This document shows, piece after piece, positions 1 through 9,074 of a stretch of 64,000 bases of DNA. Position 1 is the stretch's first letter; every line of letters begins with the position of its first letter. Source of the stretch: Polyangium fumosum (lineage in GTDB: Bacteria > Myxococcota_A > Polyangia > Polyangiales > Polyangiaceae); assembly GCF_005144585.1 (NCBI RefSeq), contig NZ_SSMQ01000012.1:156018-220017 (forward strand). The letters run 5' to 3'. The notes below the pieces were generated by a model that had not been told where the DNA came from, did no database searches, and saw only the letters and a list, made by a program, of their open reading frames with translations. The translations under genes were made by a program, and so were the position numbers.

Positions 1-254
1 CGCCGAGCATGCAACGCGCCGAGCACTTCCCGGACATTGGGGCCTCGCGTGTCTCCTCGTTTCCAAGGAAAACCGGGAAGCCGCGCGCATGAGGCCCCGG
101 ATTGGATGGCACGTGGGCCATGTCGAGTTGGGAAGATCACGTGGCTGGGCGTGTCGGTGGGGTGGGTGCGTCGCGGGGGCTTTCAAGACGGGCGGGCTCG
201 TGTACTGTCTCGGGCGTCCTTCTCCCTTCGAGCACACCGACGAAAGAGCGCCCC

Positions 255-1160
255 ATGTCCCGCATGGCCCTGCTTACCCGCTTTGCTCCCTTGACCCTCG
301 GCGCGTCCCTCTTCGTGGCCGGCACCGCGTATGCGCAGCCCTCCGAGGACGGGTTCGACAAGGACGCCGAAGATACGATGGCCGGAAAGGCGAACGACAA
401 GGAGGAGGCGGCGGCCGGCGACAAGATGCCGGGCGAGAAGGAGAAAAAGAAGGAGGACAGCGGCGACGCCGGGATCTGGGACACGAAAGAGGATCCCACG
501 AAGGCGTACCGTTACGTCGGCCTCCGCTACCGCCACGCCATCATCCCGAAGGCGATCCTGAACCTCTTCACCGACGGCGGCGCCACGGTCGGGGTGCCGA
601 TGGGGGGCCTCGAGTTCGGCACGCGGCGCGACCGGCTCGAATACATTTTCTCGCTCTCGTACGCCGACTACTCGAAGGGCGAGATGCTCTTCAAAGGCAA
701 GGGCCAGCCGGTCACGGCGTACGAGCGCGTGCAGAGCGATCTCGCCGTCATTTACGGCAAGGTCGAGATCCTCTACGAGGTGCCGCTCGACAGCCGCAGC
801 CGCTTCTCGCTCCTCTTCGGCGGCGGCGTGGGCATCGGCGGCGTCATCGGCGACCTCCGTCGGAGGCAGGTCTACCCGGGCTCGGGCAGTGATCCCGGCG
901 TGCCCTCGCAGTGGAACGACTGCACGGCCTTCGGCGAACCGGACGCCACCTACTGCGACGTCGACAACGGCCACTTCGGCGACTACGCCGAGCCGAGCTG
1001 GGCGAGCGGCGGATCCAAGCCGTTCATTTTCCCGTGGATCGCCGTGCCGCAGGTGAGCTTCCGCTACAAGCCCATCAAGATGCTCCAGGCGCGCGCCGAC
1101 GTGGGCTTCGCCATTAGCTCGGGCGTCTACTTCGGCGCCAGCATCGACTACATCCTCTGA
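255..1160 (+). CDS. Putative outer-membrane beta-barrel protein
   Basis: Predicted 301-residue exported protein. The first 27 residues form a Sec signal peptide (basic start, hydrophobic core, AYA before the cut). Residues 28-75 are a lysine/glutamate-rich stretch, and the rest alternates polar and hydrophobic residues with many aromatic and glycine positions, ending in an aromatic-rich strand (YFGASIDYIL), as in barrel proteins. ATG 255 is chosen because the signal peptide begins there; the frame is open further upstream to 102 but that part does not look like protein. Specific function unknown. It ends 20 bp before the kinase fusion gene, which may or may not be co-transcribed. Confidence 0.75.
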   Translation: MSRMALLTRFAPLTLGASLFVAGTAYAQPSEDGFDKDAEDTMAGKANDKEEAAAGDKMPGEKEKKKEDSGDAGIWDTKEDPTKAYRYVGLRYRHAIIPKAILNLFTDGGATVGVPMGGLEFGTRRDRLEYIFSLSYADYSKGEMLFKGKGQPVTAYERVQSDLAVIYGKVEILYEVPLDSRSRFSLLFGGGVGIGGVIGDLRRRQVYPGSGSDPGVPSQWNDCTAFGEPDATYCDVDNGHFGDYAEPSWASGGSKPFIFPWIAVPQVSFRYKPIKMLQARADVGFAISSGVYFGASIDYIL

Positions 1161-1180
1161 ACGAGGAGCCCAGGGGAACG

Positions 1181-4100
1181 TTGCAGCTCCCGCCCCGATA
1201 CGAGCCCATCGCGCCCCTTGGCAAGGGCGGCGGCGGAGAAGTGTGGTCGGCCAAAGACCGCATCACCGGCGCGACCGTGGCCGTGAAGGTCCTCGCCGAA
1301 GGCGCGAACGAGGCAGAAATGCTCGCCCTCGTGCGCGAGGCCGTGGCCCTCTCCGGCCTCGAAGGCCTCGGCGTGCCGCGCATCCTCGGCTTCGGACGCC
1401 TGCCGAACAGCCCCCGCGCCTACCTCGTGCGGGAGCTCGTCGTCGGCAAGAGCCTGGCCGCGCGATTCGCAGAACCAGACGAGCCGCTGGAGATCCTCGC
1501 GGCGATCGCGCAGGCCGCCGATCAGCTCACGCGCCTGCACCGCGCGCTCTTGCTGCACGGGGACTTGAAGCCCGCGAACATCATCGTCGGGCCCTTCGGC
1601 AAGGCGACGCTCGTCGACCTCGGGCTCGCGGCGAACTTCCGCGACGGCGGCGAACGCCCGTCGGGCCTCACGCCGCGTTACGCCGCGCCCGAGCTGCTCA
1701 CGGGCGCGCGGCTCGGCGTTCGCGCCGAGATCTATGCCCTCGGCGTCACGCTGCGCGAGGCCCTCGTCGCGGTGGGACCTCGGCTCGATCCGGCCGTCGT
1801 CGCGGCGCTCGAAGAGGTCGAGCGCCGCGCCACCGCGACCGATCCGACGAGCCGCTTCCCGAGCGCGGACGAGCTCGCGAGCGCCATCCGCCGCGCTGCG
1901 TCCTTGCCCATGCCCGAGGCGTTCGCCTCGCGCGACGCGCTCGTCTGGCCCATCGTTGGCATCGACGAGCACGCCGCCGCGCTCGACGCGCAGATCGAGG
2001 ACCTGCGCTCGGGCGGCGGCATCGTGGTCACGGGCCTGCCGGGCGCCGGCAAGAGCACGCTCCTCCGACGCGTCGCGTGGTGGCTCGGCGTGAAGGGGCG
2101 CGGCGTGGCGTGGGTCGAAGCTGCGCTCGCGCCCGACCCGGGCCAGGCGATGGACCTCGAGCTCGCGGGGGCCGAGGAGGCGGAGGGCGCCATCGTCCTC
2201 GTGGACGACGCCGATCGCCTCGCGAAGCCCGACCTCACGCGCCTCGCCGCCCTGCGCGAGGCCGGCGCCCGCGTCGTCGTCACCTTCGACCCGGAGCGCC
2301 TGCCGAACCTGCCGGGCCCGACGCTCGAGCTCTTCGCCGTCCCGCCGCTCGACGAGGCGCGCGCGCGGGACCTCGTGCGCTCGGCGATCCCTTCACTCGG
2401 CGACGTCGTCGCGGCTCACGTCGCGCGCCGCGCGGGCCACTTGCCCGGCAAGATCCGCGCGATCGTCGAGGCGATCGCGCGTGCCCCCGTCGCGAGCGCC
2501 GCGGACGTCGATCGCTTGCTCGCCGAGGAGGACGAGCGCGGCACCGATCGTGAGCGTGCGATGAAGCTGCTCGATCGGGGCCATGTCGACGAGGCCGCCG
2601 AGGTGCTCGCGCGCCTCGAAGACGACCCCTCGCCGGCCGTGGCGATCGCCCGCGCGCGCCTGTTCACGAGCCGCGGCGACGCCCTGCGCGCGATCGCCGA
2701 GCTCGAGCGCGTGCAGGACGAGGCCCTCGCGGCCGACGCCGAGATCGCCGCCTCGTATTGCCTCCATGCGGCGCGCGCGCTCCTCCGCGCCGGCGACTAC
2801 GCGGGCGCCGAGACCCAGGCCGGCGCCGCGGCCGAACGCACGGGCCTCCCGGCGGCCGCGGACGACGCCGCGCCTTTGCCCCGCGCCGAGGGCCGCCGCG
2901 CGCTCTCCATGCTGGCGATCGCCGCCGATGCGCTCGCCGTCTCGGGCCTCGCGCAGAGCTTCTCCTCGCGGCACGACGACGCCAAGCGCACGCTCACGCG
3001 CGCCGTGCGCCTCGCGCGTGGGGTCGGCGGCGAGCCGCGTATCCTCTCCGTCGCGCTCGGCTCCCTCGCCTTCGCGCTCCAGCGCGACGACCAGCTCGAC
3101 CCCGCGAAGGCTGCCTACGAAGAAGCCCTCTCCGCGGCCGAGCAAGCGGGCGACGCGGGCAGCGTGGCCACGACACGCTTGAACCTCGCGGGCATCGCCA
3201 AGGCGCAAGGTGACCTCGCGGCTGCGCTCATGCACCTCGAAGCGGCGGTCGACATGGGCCACCGCTCGGGCCGCGTCCCCACGCTTCGCCAGGCGCTCTT
3301 GAACCTCGCGAACCTGGAGCTTTACCTCGGCCGCCTCGCGCGGGCGCGTGTCTCCATCGACCAGCTCGCGCTCCAGCGCAGCGAGCTCGGCCCGAGCCAG
3401 CGCGCGCAGCTCCTCTCGCTCGAAGCCGAACACGCCGCGCGCTCGGGAGATCCCGCCGCGGCCGAGCGCCTCTGCGGCGCCTGCGCCGAGAGCTGGGAGA
3501 GCCTCGGCCGAGGCGTCGACGCGGCCGAAGCGCGGCTCGAACGCGTGATGATCGCCCCTGCGACGTCCGGCGATGACGCGCGTGATCTCGATGCCGAAAT
3601 CGAGCGTGCTTCGGCGGCGCTCGGCGGTGGCTCGGCGCATCGCCCGCTCCTCTCGCTCGCGCGCGCCCGCGTGGCCACGCTGCGCGGCGACGAACGGCAG
3701 GCGGCGGCGCACTGCGAAGAGGCGCTCGAAGCGGCGCGCGCCTCGGGCCAGAAGGACTTCGTCGCCCGTGCCCTCGAAGCACGCGCCACCCTGCACGAGG
3801 ACGGCGGCAAGCCCATGCTCGCGCGCCGCGACCGGGAGGCCGCGCTCGCCGTGCTGGAGGAGATCGCCTCCGTCTTGCCGCGCGACCTGCGTGAGGTCTT
3901 CTGGGACGACCCGCGCCGCCGTGCCTTGCGCGCGCTCTGCGTGCCCTCCGTGCACACCCCGCCGGCTGCGGCGCCCGCACCGCCGAACGCCTCGCCTTCG
4001 AGCACGCTCGCCGCGCCGCGCAAGGCCCCCACGGAGGAGCGCCTCGCGCGCATCCTGGAGATCAACCGCGCCATCGCGGGCGAGGTCGATCTCGCGCGCC

Positions 4101-5716
4101 TGCTGGAGAAGGTCACCGACCACGCGATCGCCCTCCTCGGCGCCGAGCGGGGCTTCGTCATTCTCAAGAGCACGCAGCCGCGGGACGAGGCCAATCCGAC
4201 GGCTGCGCTCCCGTTCGCGCTCTCGGTCCACGCCTTCCGCGGCCGCGAGGGCGACGACGCGCACGCGCGTTTCTCGCAGTCGATTGCCGAGCGTGTCGTC
4301 CACGTCGGCGAGCCGATCGTCACGGTGAGCGCGCGCGAGGACGCCCGCATGGCCGGGTATGTCTCGGTCCACCAGCTCATGCTCCAGTCGATCGCGTGTG
4401 TGCCCATCCGCGCGCGTGGCGGCGAGGTCATCGGCGCGCTTTACCTGGAGACGCGCCTCCGCGCTGCGATGGCCTTCACGGACGAGCTCCCCACGCTCGT
4501 CGCGCTCGCCGATCAGGTGGCGATCGCCATCGAGACCGCGCGCCTCGTCGGCGAGAACGCGCGCCGCGCGCGGGAGCTCGAAAAGAAGAGCGCGGAGCTC
4601 GAACGTGCGAACGGCGACCTCGAAGTGGCCCGCGCCGAGCTCGAAGAGCTGCTCGGCCTGCGCACCGAGGAGCTCAAGGCCACGAAGCGCGACCTCCGCT
4701 CGGCCCGCGCGGTCATCAAGGGGCATTTCGGCTACGAGGGCCTCGTCGGCCGCAGCGAGGCCATGCGCCGCGTCTACGCGCTCATCGATCGCGTCAAGGA
4801 CACGGACATCCCCGTCCTCGTCATCGGCGAGAGCGGCACGGGCAAAGAAGTCGTCGCGCGGGCCATTCACAACGCCGGCCCGCGCGCCAAAAAACCCTTC
4901 GTGGGCATCAACGTCGGCGCCATTCCCGAGCACCTCCTGGAGAGCGAGCTCTTCGGCCACGTGCGAGGCGCCTTCACCGGCGCCGATCGGGATCGCCGTG
5001 GCCTCTTCCGCGAGGCCGAGGGCGGCACGATCCTCCTCGACGAAATCGGCGAAATGCCCCCGAAAATGCAGGCCGGCCTCCTCCGTGTCCTCCAGGAAAA
5101 GGTCGTCCGCCCGGTCGGCGGCGCGCGCGAAGAGCCCGTGAACACGCGCGTCGTCGCCGCGACCCACCGGGACCTCGTGGCGATGACCGCGGCCGGCACC
5201 TTCCGCGAGGACCTCCTCTACCGCTTGCACGTCGTCGAGGTCCGCGTCCCGCCCTTGCGCGAGCGCATCGAGGACATCCCGATCCTCATCGACCATTTCC
5301 TCGGCATCTTCGCGGCTCGTTATGGCCGTGAGCGCCGGAGCGTCTCGCGGGCCGCGCTTCGCCGGCTGATGGGGCATGGCTGGCCGGGCAACGTGCGCCA
5401 GCTCGAAAACGTCCTCTTGAATGCGTGGGTCCTCTCGGATCAAGCCGAGCTCGAGCCCGAGGACTTCGAGCTCCCCGAGGCCCGCCTCGCCCCGCGCCCG
5501 CCGTCCCCGCCGGAGAGCCTCCGCGAAGGCCCCCGCAGCGCTTCGCCCGAGCCCTCGCGCAAGCTCTCCTCGCTCGAAGCGCACAAGGCCGACGAGCGCG
5601 AGCGTATCCTCGCGGCGCTCCAGGCCTCGAACTGGAACCGCGTGAAGGCCGCGCGCCTCGTGGGTTTGCCCCGGCGCACGTTTTACAGGCGCCTCAAGGA
5701 GTACGGAATCCAATGA
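1181..5716 (+). CDS. Ser/Thr kinase - ATPase - TPR - GAF - sigma54 activator fusion
   Basis: A 1,511-residue signalling protein combining a Hanks-type kinase with a bacterial enhancer-binding protein. Visible parts in order: kinase (about 1-265) with glycine-rich loop GKGGGGEVW, VAVKVL lysine and HGDLKPANI loop, though the metal-binding DFG reads VDLG; a STAND/AAA-type ATPase with P-loop GLPGAGKST near 285-293; alpha-helical TPR-like repeats (about 450-930); a GAF sensor domain (about 955-1125); a coiled coil; a sigma54 AAA+ domain with GESGTGKE (1216-1223) and GAFTGA (from 1263); and a Fis-type HTH at the C-terminus. The GAFTGA loop implies contact with sigma54 holoenzyme. Start is TTG 1181, preceded by AGGGGA. 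Its stop overlaps the next start (ATGA). Such fusions are known from myxobacteria; ligand and target promoters are unknown. Confidence 0.93.
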   Translation: MQLPPRYEPIAPLGKGGGGEVWSAKDRITGATVAVKVLAEGANEAEMLALVREAVALSGLEGLGVPRILGFGRLPNSPRAYLVRELVVGKSLAARFAEPDEPLEILAAIAQAADQLTRLHRALLLHGDLKPANIIVGPFGKATLVDLGLAANFRDGGERPSGLTPRYAAPELLTGARLGVRAEIYALGVTLREALVAVGPRLDPAVVAALEEVERRATATDPTSRFPSADELASAIRRAASLPMPEAFASRDALVWPIVGIDEHAAALDAQIEDLRSGGGIVVTGLPGAGKSTLLRRVAWWLGVKGRGVAWVEAALAPDPGQAMDLELAGAEEAEGAIVLVDDADRLAKPDLTRLAALREAGARVVVTFDPERLPNLPGPTLELFAVPPLDEARARDLVRSAIPSLGDVVAAHVARRAGHLPGKIRAIVEAIARAPVASAADVDRLLAEEDERGTDRERAMKLLDRGHVDEAAEVLARLEDDPSPAVAIARARLFTSRGDALRAIAELERVQDEALAADAEIAASYCLHAARALLRAGDYAGAETQAGAAAERTGLPAAADDAAPLPRAEGRRALSMLAIAADALAVSGLAQSFSSRHDDAKRTLTRAVRLARGVGGEPRILSVALGSLAFALQRDDQLDPAKAAYEEALSAAEQAGDAGSVATTRLNLAGIAKAQGDLAAALMHLEAAVDMGHRSGRVPTLRQALLNLANLELYLGRLARARVSIDQLALQRSELGPSQRAQLLSLEAEHAARSGDPAAAERLCGACAESWESLGRGVDAAEARLERVMIAPATSGDDARDLDAEIERASAALGGGSAHRPLLSLARARVATLRGDERQAAAHCEEALEAARASGQKDFVARALEARATLHEDGGKPMLARRDREAALAVLEEIASVLPRDLREVFWDDPRRRALRALCVPSVHTPPAAAPAPPNASPSSTLAAPRKAPTEERLARILEINRAIAGEVDLARLLEKVTDHAIALLGAERGFVILKSTQPRDEANPTAALPFALSVHAFRGREGDDAHARFSQSIAERVVHVGEPIVTVSAREDARMAGYVSVHQLMLQSIACVPIRARGGEVIGALYLETRLRAAMAFTDELPTLVALADQVAIAIETARLVGENARRARELEKKSAELERANGDLEVARAELEELLGLRTEELKATKRDLRSARAVIKGHFGYEGLVGRSEAMRRVYALIDRVKDTDIPVLVIGESGTGKEVVARAIHNAGPRAKKPFVGINVGAIPEHLLESELFGHVRGAFTGADRDRRGLFREAEGGTILLDEIGEMPPKMQAGLLRVLQEKVVRPVGGAREEPVNTRVVAATHRDLVAMTAAGTFREDLLYRLHVVEVRVPPLRERIEDIPILIDHFLGIFAARYGRERRSVSRAALRRLMGHGWPGNVRQLENVLLNAWVLSDQAELEPEDFELPEARLAPRPPSPPESLREGPRSASPEPSRKLSSLEAHKADERERILAALQASNWNRVKAARLVGLPRRTFYRRLKEYGIQ

Positions 5717-6015
5717 CCGCCCAGCCCGGCAACCTCGCCGCCCTCGTGGACGGCGTCGCGCTGCCCGAAGAAGAGGCGCGCGACCTCTGGAAGCGCTTCA
5801 GCGAATGGATGGGCGAGCACCGCGGGGACATGGCGGGGTTCGCAAAGGCCAGCGGATTCGCGCAGATCACGCCCGAATACAGGGGCGGGCGTGCCGTGCT
5901 CGTCGCGTATACGAAGGAACCGCCGCCTGCGCCGCCGCCCAAGAAGCCGGCGGGGAAGGGGAGCGGAGCTGGTCGAGGCGGAGGCGGTCGCAAGGGCGGC
6001 GGCGGGAAACGATGA
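5713..6015 (+). CDS. Small hypothetical protein, Pro/Gly/Lys-rich tail
   Basis: A 100-residue protein whose ATG overlaps the stop of the kinase/sigma54 fusion gene, so the two are very likely translationally coupled. The first 65 residues look folded and partly helical (EEEARDLWKRFSEWMGEH). The tail is low complexity: a proline run, then Gly/Lys/Arg repeats that could bind nucleic acid or simply be disordered. No family was recognised. The coupling suggests a role tied to the upstream regulator, but that is inference from position only. Confidence 0.7.
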   Translation: MTAQPGNLAALVDGVALPEEEARDLWKRFSEWMGEHRGDMAGFAKASGFAQITPEYRGGRAVLVAYTKEPPPAPPPKKPAGKGSGAGRGGGGRKGGGGKR

Positions 6016-6042
6016 CCTCGTTCGTCGAGGTCCTTCGTCCGC

Positions 6043-6240
6043 TCACGGCTTCTTCTTCGATACGATCTTGACGAGCCGCGTCTTCACCGACGACGCATCC
6101 GCCGGCGGATTCGCCACTGGCTCCCGCTTCACCCGCAGCTCGTAGGCGTACCCCTCTTCGTAGGGAAACCCCTCGATCCTCCCGTAGAAGCGCTCCCATT
6201 CCTTGTTGTCCGCCTCGCGGACTTGCCTCGACCCCTCGTG
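6043..6240 (-). pseudogene. Relic of a DUF4377-like gene (C-terminal part only)
   Basis: The minus strand reads an open frame ending at TGA (6045-6043) whose last 60 codons match the C-terminal half of DUF4377-type proteins as remembered: QVRE, then W..FY..IEGF, Y.EGY.YELRVK.EPV.NPPADASS and a VKIVSKKK end. Upstream the frame meets a stop near 6284 with no ATG or GTG start, and the cysteine-bearing N-terminal half expected of the family is missing; the start of the divergent protease gene lies there instead. This is read as a decayed, truncated gene rather than a functional one. Confidence 0.6.
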
Positions 6241-6284
6241 CGAATTTCCTGGAATCGTCGCTCGACGCCTGGAATCGTTCGATC

Positions 6285-7676
6285 ATGAACGAGAGCCTTC
6301 GCTCCCTCTCCGGTGCGCTCGGTTTGCTCCTCTCCGTCGTGGGGTGCAGCCAGGGCTCTTCCTCCGCGCCGGCGCGGACGGCAGGCCCGCCGCCGGGCAC
6401 GTGGAGTGGTGTTTCCCAGGCCGCTCCCCAGCAGACCGAGGCCTACCGCCCTGCCGCGCCTCGGTATTTCGGCAGCGCATTCATCTACCTCGCCAACAAC
6501 GTGTCGAGGCAACTCGTCGGCTTTGATGTCGTCGACGGATGGGCCGTCATGGAGGGCGACATGATGCTCGGCCCGGCGACGCTCGTGCCCTTCCGGTATG
6601 GCACGCCACCGCGCACCACCGGGGAAATCAAAGGCGCGATGGGCCTCCAGAACCGCTCCGACCTCTGGCCGCGGGGCGAGATCCCTTATGTGATCGACGC
6701 CTCTGTCCCGCCCGCCACGGTCGAAGGGATTGGCTGGGCCGTCTCCCACGTGAACACCACGCAGCTCCGGCTCCGCCCCCGCGCGGGCGACGCCGATTAC
6801 GTGGTCTTTCGCAACAGCGGCGAGGGCAGCGGGTGCAGCTCGTACGTCGGCCGCATCGGAGGCTCCCAGGAGATCCAGGTCGCCGACTGCGGGCGCGGCA
6901 GCATCGTCCACGAAATCCTGCACGCGGCCGGCTTCTTCCACGAGCAATCGCGTAGCGACCGCGACCAGTACGTCACCATCGTGTGGGACGAGATCCCGTC
7001 GCAATATCGGAGCGACTTCGAGCAGCGGGGCGGCGCGGGGCAGGACATCGGGCCCTACGATTACCAGAGCATCATGCATTACGCGCCGCATGCGTTCAGC
7101 CGCTCCGGCAGGCCCACGATCGTCCCGCGGGACCCGAACGCCCGCATCGGCCAGCGCGAGGGCCTCTCCCAGCTCGATCGGTCCGCGATTCAGGTGCTGT
7201 ATGGTGCTGGCGGGGCGCCGGAGCTGCCCACGCCGCAGCCGAGCCTGCCTTTCCCCGGCACGACCTTCCCGTTCCCCACGGCGGGTCTCCCCTTGCCGAG
7301 CCTGCCTTTCCCCCTTCCCACGTTCCCCTTCCCCACCACGCAGCCCCCCGCTCCTCCGGCCCCCCCGCCGGTGCCGTCCGCTCCGGTCTCGTTCACCGGC
7401 ACCTATTCGAGCACGCGAGGGCCGATGCAATGCTCGGAGAACGCCTCGATGGTGGCTTGTAGTTTCCAGGACGGAGGCGCGCCGGGCCGCCTCGATTGCG
7501 TGAAGGACGCGGGGAGCGTGCAGCTCTCCTGCACCTGGATGACGTTTTTCCCGCGGGCCGGCGCGGGCCGCGCTTCGCTCCGGCGTAGCTCCACGGCGGA
7601 CCCGAACTTCGCTGGGACCTGGGGCAACTTGCAGAACGAGACCGACGGCGGTCGGTGGGAGGCTACGCGGCAATGA
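6285..7676 (+). CDS. Astacin-like (M12A) zinc metalloprotease lipoprotein
   Basis: A 463-residue secreted protease. The N-terminus is a lipoprotein signal (hydrophobic segment ending VVGC, Cys21). The astacin signature is complete: HEILHAAGFFHE with zinc ligands His209, His213 and His219 and catalytic Glu210, followed by a Met-turn SIMHY near residue 265. After the catalytic domain comes a proline/phenylalanine-rich linker (about 320-370) with repeats of the type LPSLPFP, then a C-terminal domain of about 90 residues with paired cysteines. Probably acts at the cell surface or outside the cell, consistent with predatory or scavenging myxobacteria. It stands alone, with a gene relic on one side and a Uma2 nuclease gene on the other. 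Confidence 0.9.
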   Translation: MNESLRSLSGALGLLLSVVGCSQGSSSAPARTAGPPPGTWSGVSQAAPQQTEAYRPAAPRYFGSAFIYLANNVSRQLVGFDVVDGWAVMEGDMMLGPATLVPFRYGTPPRTTGEIKGAMGLQNRSDLWPRGEIPYVIDASVPPATVEGIGWAVSHVNTTQLRLRPRAGDADYVVFRNSGEGSGCSSYVGRIGGSQEIQVADCGRGSIVHEILHAAGFFHEQSRSDRDQYVTIVWDEIPSQYRSDFEQRGGAGQDIGPYDYQSIMHYAPHAFSRSGRPTIVPRDPNARIGQREGLSQLDRSAIQVLYGAGGAPELPTPQPSLPFPGTTFPFPTAGLPLPSLPFPLPTFPFPTTQPPAPPAPPPVPSAPVSFTGTYSSTRGPMQCSENASMVACSFQDGGAPGRLDCVKDAGSVQLSCTWMTFFPRAGAGRASLRRSSTADPNFAGTWGNLQNETDGGRWEATRQ

Positions 7677-7759
7677 CTCGGGCGAGGTGACGCGCATCGG
7701 AAAGGTGGGGGGATGCGAGCGTGCGACGTCGAGCGGGTGGACGTGGTATAGGTTCGTGC

Positions 7760-8674
7760 ATGGCACCTCCGGCCGATGACGTTCTGCCCACGTCGCCCGT
7801 GGCGCCGGCGGCTGAGGTTTGGCGCGCCATGTCACCCGAGGCTCGCCAGCGGTTCCTCGACCAGGTCATCGTGGCGTTCTCGGATCCGCTATGGAACGAG
7901 GGAAACGGGCAGGCGCACACCCTCGCCAAGCAGCGAGCGGTCGACCGGCTACGGGGACACTTCAACGCCATCGGCCGCCGCATCTTTCTAGCCGAGGGAG
8001 AACTCAGCGTTCTTTACCCTGGCGAGCCTGCGTTCTGCCCTGACATCTTTGCCGTCCTCGACGTCCCCCAGCCCGAAGACGACGAGCGGATGGCCTGGGT
8101 CGTGGCCGACGAGGGGCGCGGGCTCGACCTCGTCATCGAGGTCCTTTATGAGGGCTATCGCAAGAAAGACCTCGTCGACAACGTGGAGCGATATGCTCGC
8201 CTCGGGATCCCCGAGTATTTCGTCTACGATCGCAAGAAGCAGCAGCTTCACGGCTACCGCCTGCCGACCCCCGAGGCGCGCCGTTATCAGCGCATCGTGC
8301 CGCAGGGAGGACGTTACGCCTCCGGCGTGCTGGGGCTCGACCTGGCCATCGAGAACGGCAAGCTCGAGTTCTTCTATGGAATGGCCGCGCTCTTCGGCAC
8401 GGACGATCTCATCGGCCGTCTGAAAGGCATGATGCAGAGCCTGGAGGCGAAGGCGGAGCAGGCCGAGGCGCAAGTCGAGCAAGCTCAGACGCAGGCGGAG
8501 CAAGCCCTCACGAGCCTACAGAACAGCTTGCTCGCCATCCTTGCGGCCCGGGGGATCGCGTGCTCGGACGACGACTGCGAGCGCGTCCGTTCCTGCGCCG
8601 ATCCCGAGACGCTCCAGCGCTGGCTCGTCCGGGCCGCCACGGTCGGCTCGATGGCCGAGGTGCTTGCCGAGTAG
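7760..8674 (+). CDS. Uma2 family (DUF820) putative nuclease
   Basis: A 304-residue protein of the Uma2 family, which has a PD-(D/E)XK nuclease-like fold. Seen in the sequence: CPDIFAVLD followed by LVIEVLYEGYRKKD, with the acidic residues spaced as in the family, and the characteristic YARLGIPEYFVYD segment. Residues about 220-255 form a heptad-like coiled coil rich in QAEAQ repeats, a common C-terminal addition. ATG 7760 is preferred over an upstream in-frame start at 7721 because the conserved part begins just after it. Uma2 genes are very numerous in cyanobacteria and some myxobacteria; their biological role is not established. Confidence 0.85.
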   Translation: MAPPADDVLPTSPVAPAAEVWRAMSPEARQRFLDQVIVAFSDPLWNEGNGQAHTLAKQRAVDRLRGHFNAIGRRIFLAEGELSVLYPGEPAFCPDIFAVLDVPQPEDDERMAWVVADEGRGLDLVIEVLYEGYRKKDLVDNVERYARLGIPEYFVYDRKKQQLHGYRLPTPEARRYQRIVPQGGRYASGVLGLDLAIENGKLEFFYGMAALFGTDDLIGRLKGMMQSLEAKAEQAEAQVEQAQTQAEQALTSLQNSLLAILAARGIACSDDDCERVRSCADPETLQRWLVRAATVGSMAEVLAE

Positions 8675-9074
8675 GGTTTCCCGCGCCGATCGCCGCGTGC
8701 AACGCGTGCAAACGCCCTCGGTGACACACCCGAGGCCACGTGCATCCGTGGCAAGCGGCCCTTGTGCCGAGCAGGGATCCGCCTGCACGCGTTGCAAGCG
8801 CCTCTCTGCGCGTACCGAACGCCGTTTGCAACCGTTGCAAACGCCTCACTGTGCGTACGAAATGCCCCTTGCAACACGTGCAAGCGCCTCTCTGCACGCG
8901 CACATCGCGCCTTGCAACCGCTGCACGCGGGTCCCGTGACGCTCCCCGGGGACTTTTCGTCAATCGTGTGCTCCCGTTGCATCGTCGCGCAGACCGGCTC
9001 GTCTGTCCCCGCCTCATCCTTGCTGCGAGTCGTCCTCCCGACGACGCGCACATACCCCTTTCCAGGAGGTTCTC
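8675..9074. other. 400-bp intergenic region
   Basis: No gene seen. It contains the 43-bp array (8698-8930), a short inverted repeat GTCGTC-5-GACGAC at 9029-9045, and a strong ribosome-binding site (AGGAGG, ending 7 bp before ATG 9075) for the next gene. Confidence 0.7.
8698..8930. repeat. 43-bp tandem repeat array with dyads (5.4 copies)
   Basis: Five full units start at 8698, 8741, 8784, 8827 and 8870, each exactly 43 bp, with a partial sixth at 8913. Units 3-5 are closest to each other; units 1 and 2 are diverged after the first 20 bp. Each unit opens with TGCAnnnnnTGCA-like sequence; around unit 4 it forms a 19-bp perfect dyad, GTTTGCAACCGTTGCAAAC (8824-8842). Since 43 is not a multiple of three the array is not protein-coding. 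It fills the gap between the Uma2 gene and the next gene. Confidence 0.85.

Noticed and set aside
108..130. Sigma54 promoter (TGGCACG near 116)
   Set aside because: The -24 like element is present but the expected GC at -12 with TTGC is not.
2393..5713. 1,106-codon open frame on the minus strand
   Set aside because: Antisense to the kinase/sigma54 fusion gene, of Arg/Ala/Asp-rich shadow composition; a result of high GC at third positions.
8698..8930. Cysteine-rich protein repeats (CNRCKRL)
   Set aside because: The 43-bp period shifts frame at each unit, so no single protein repeat exists.
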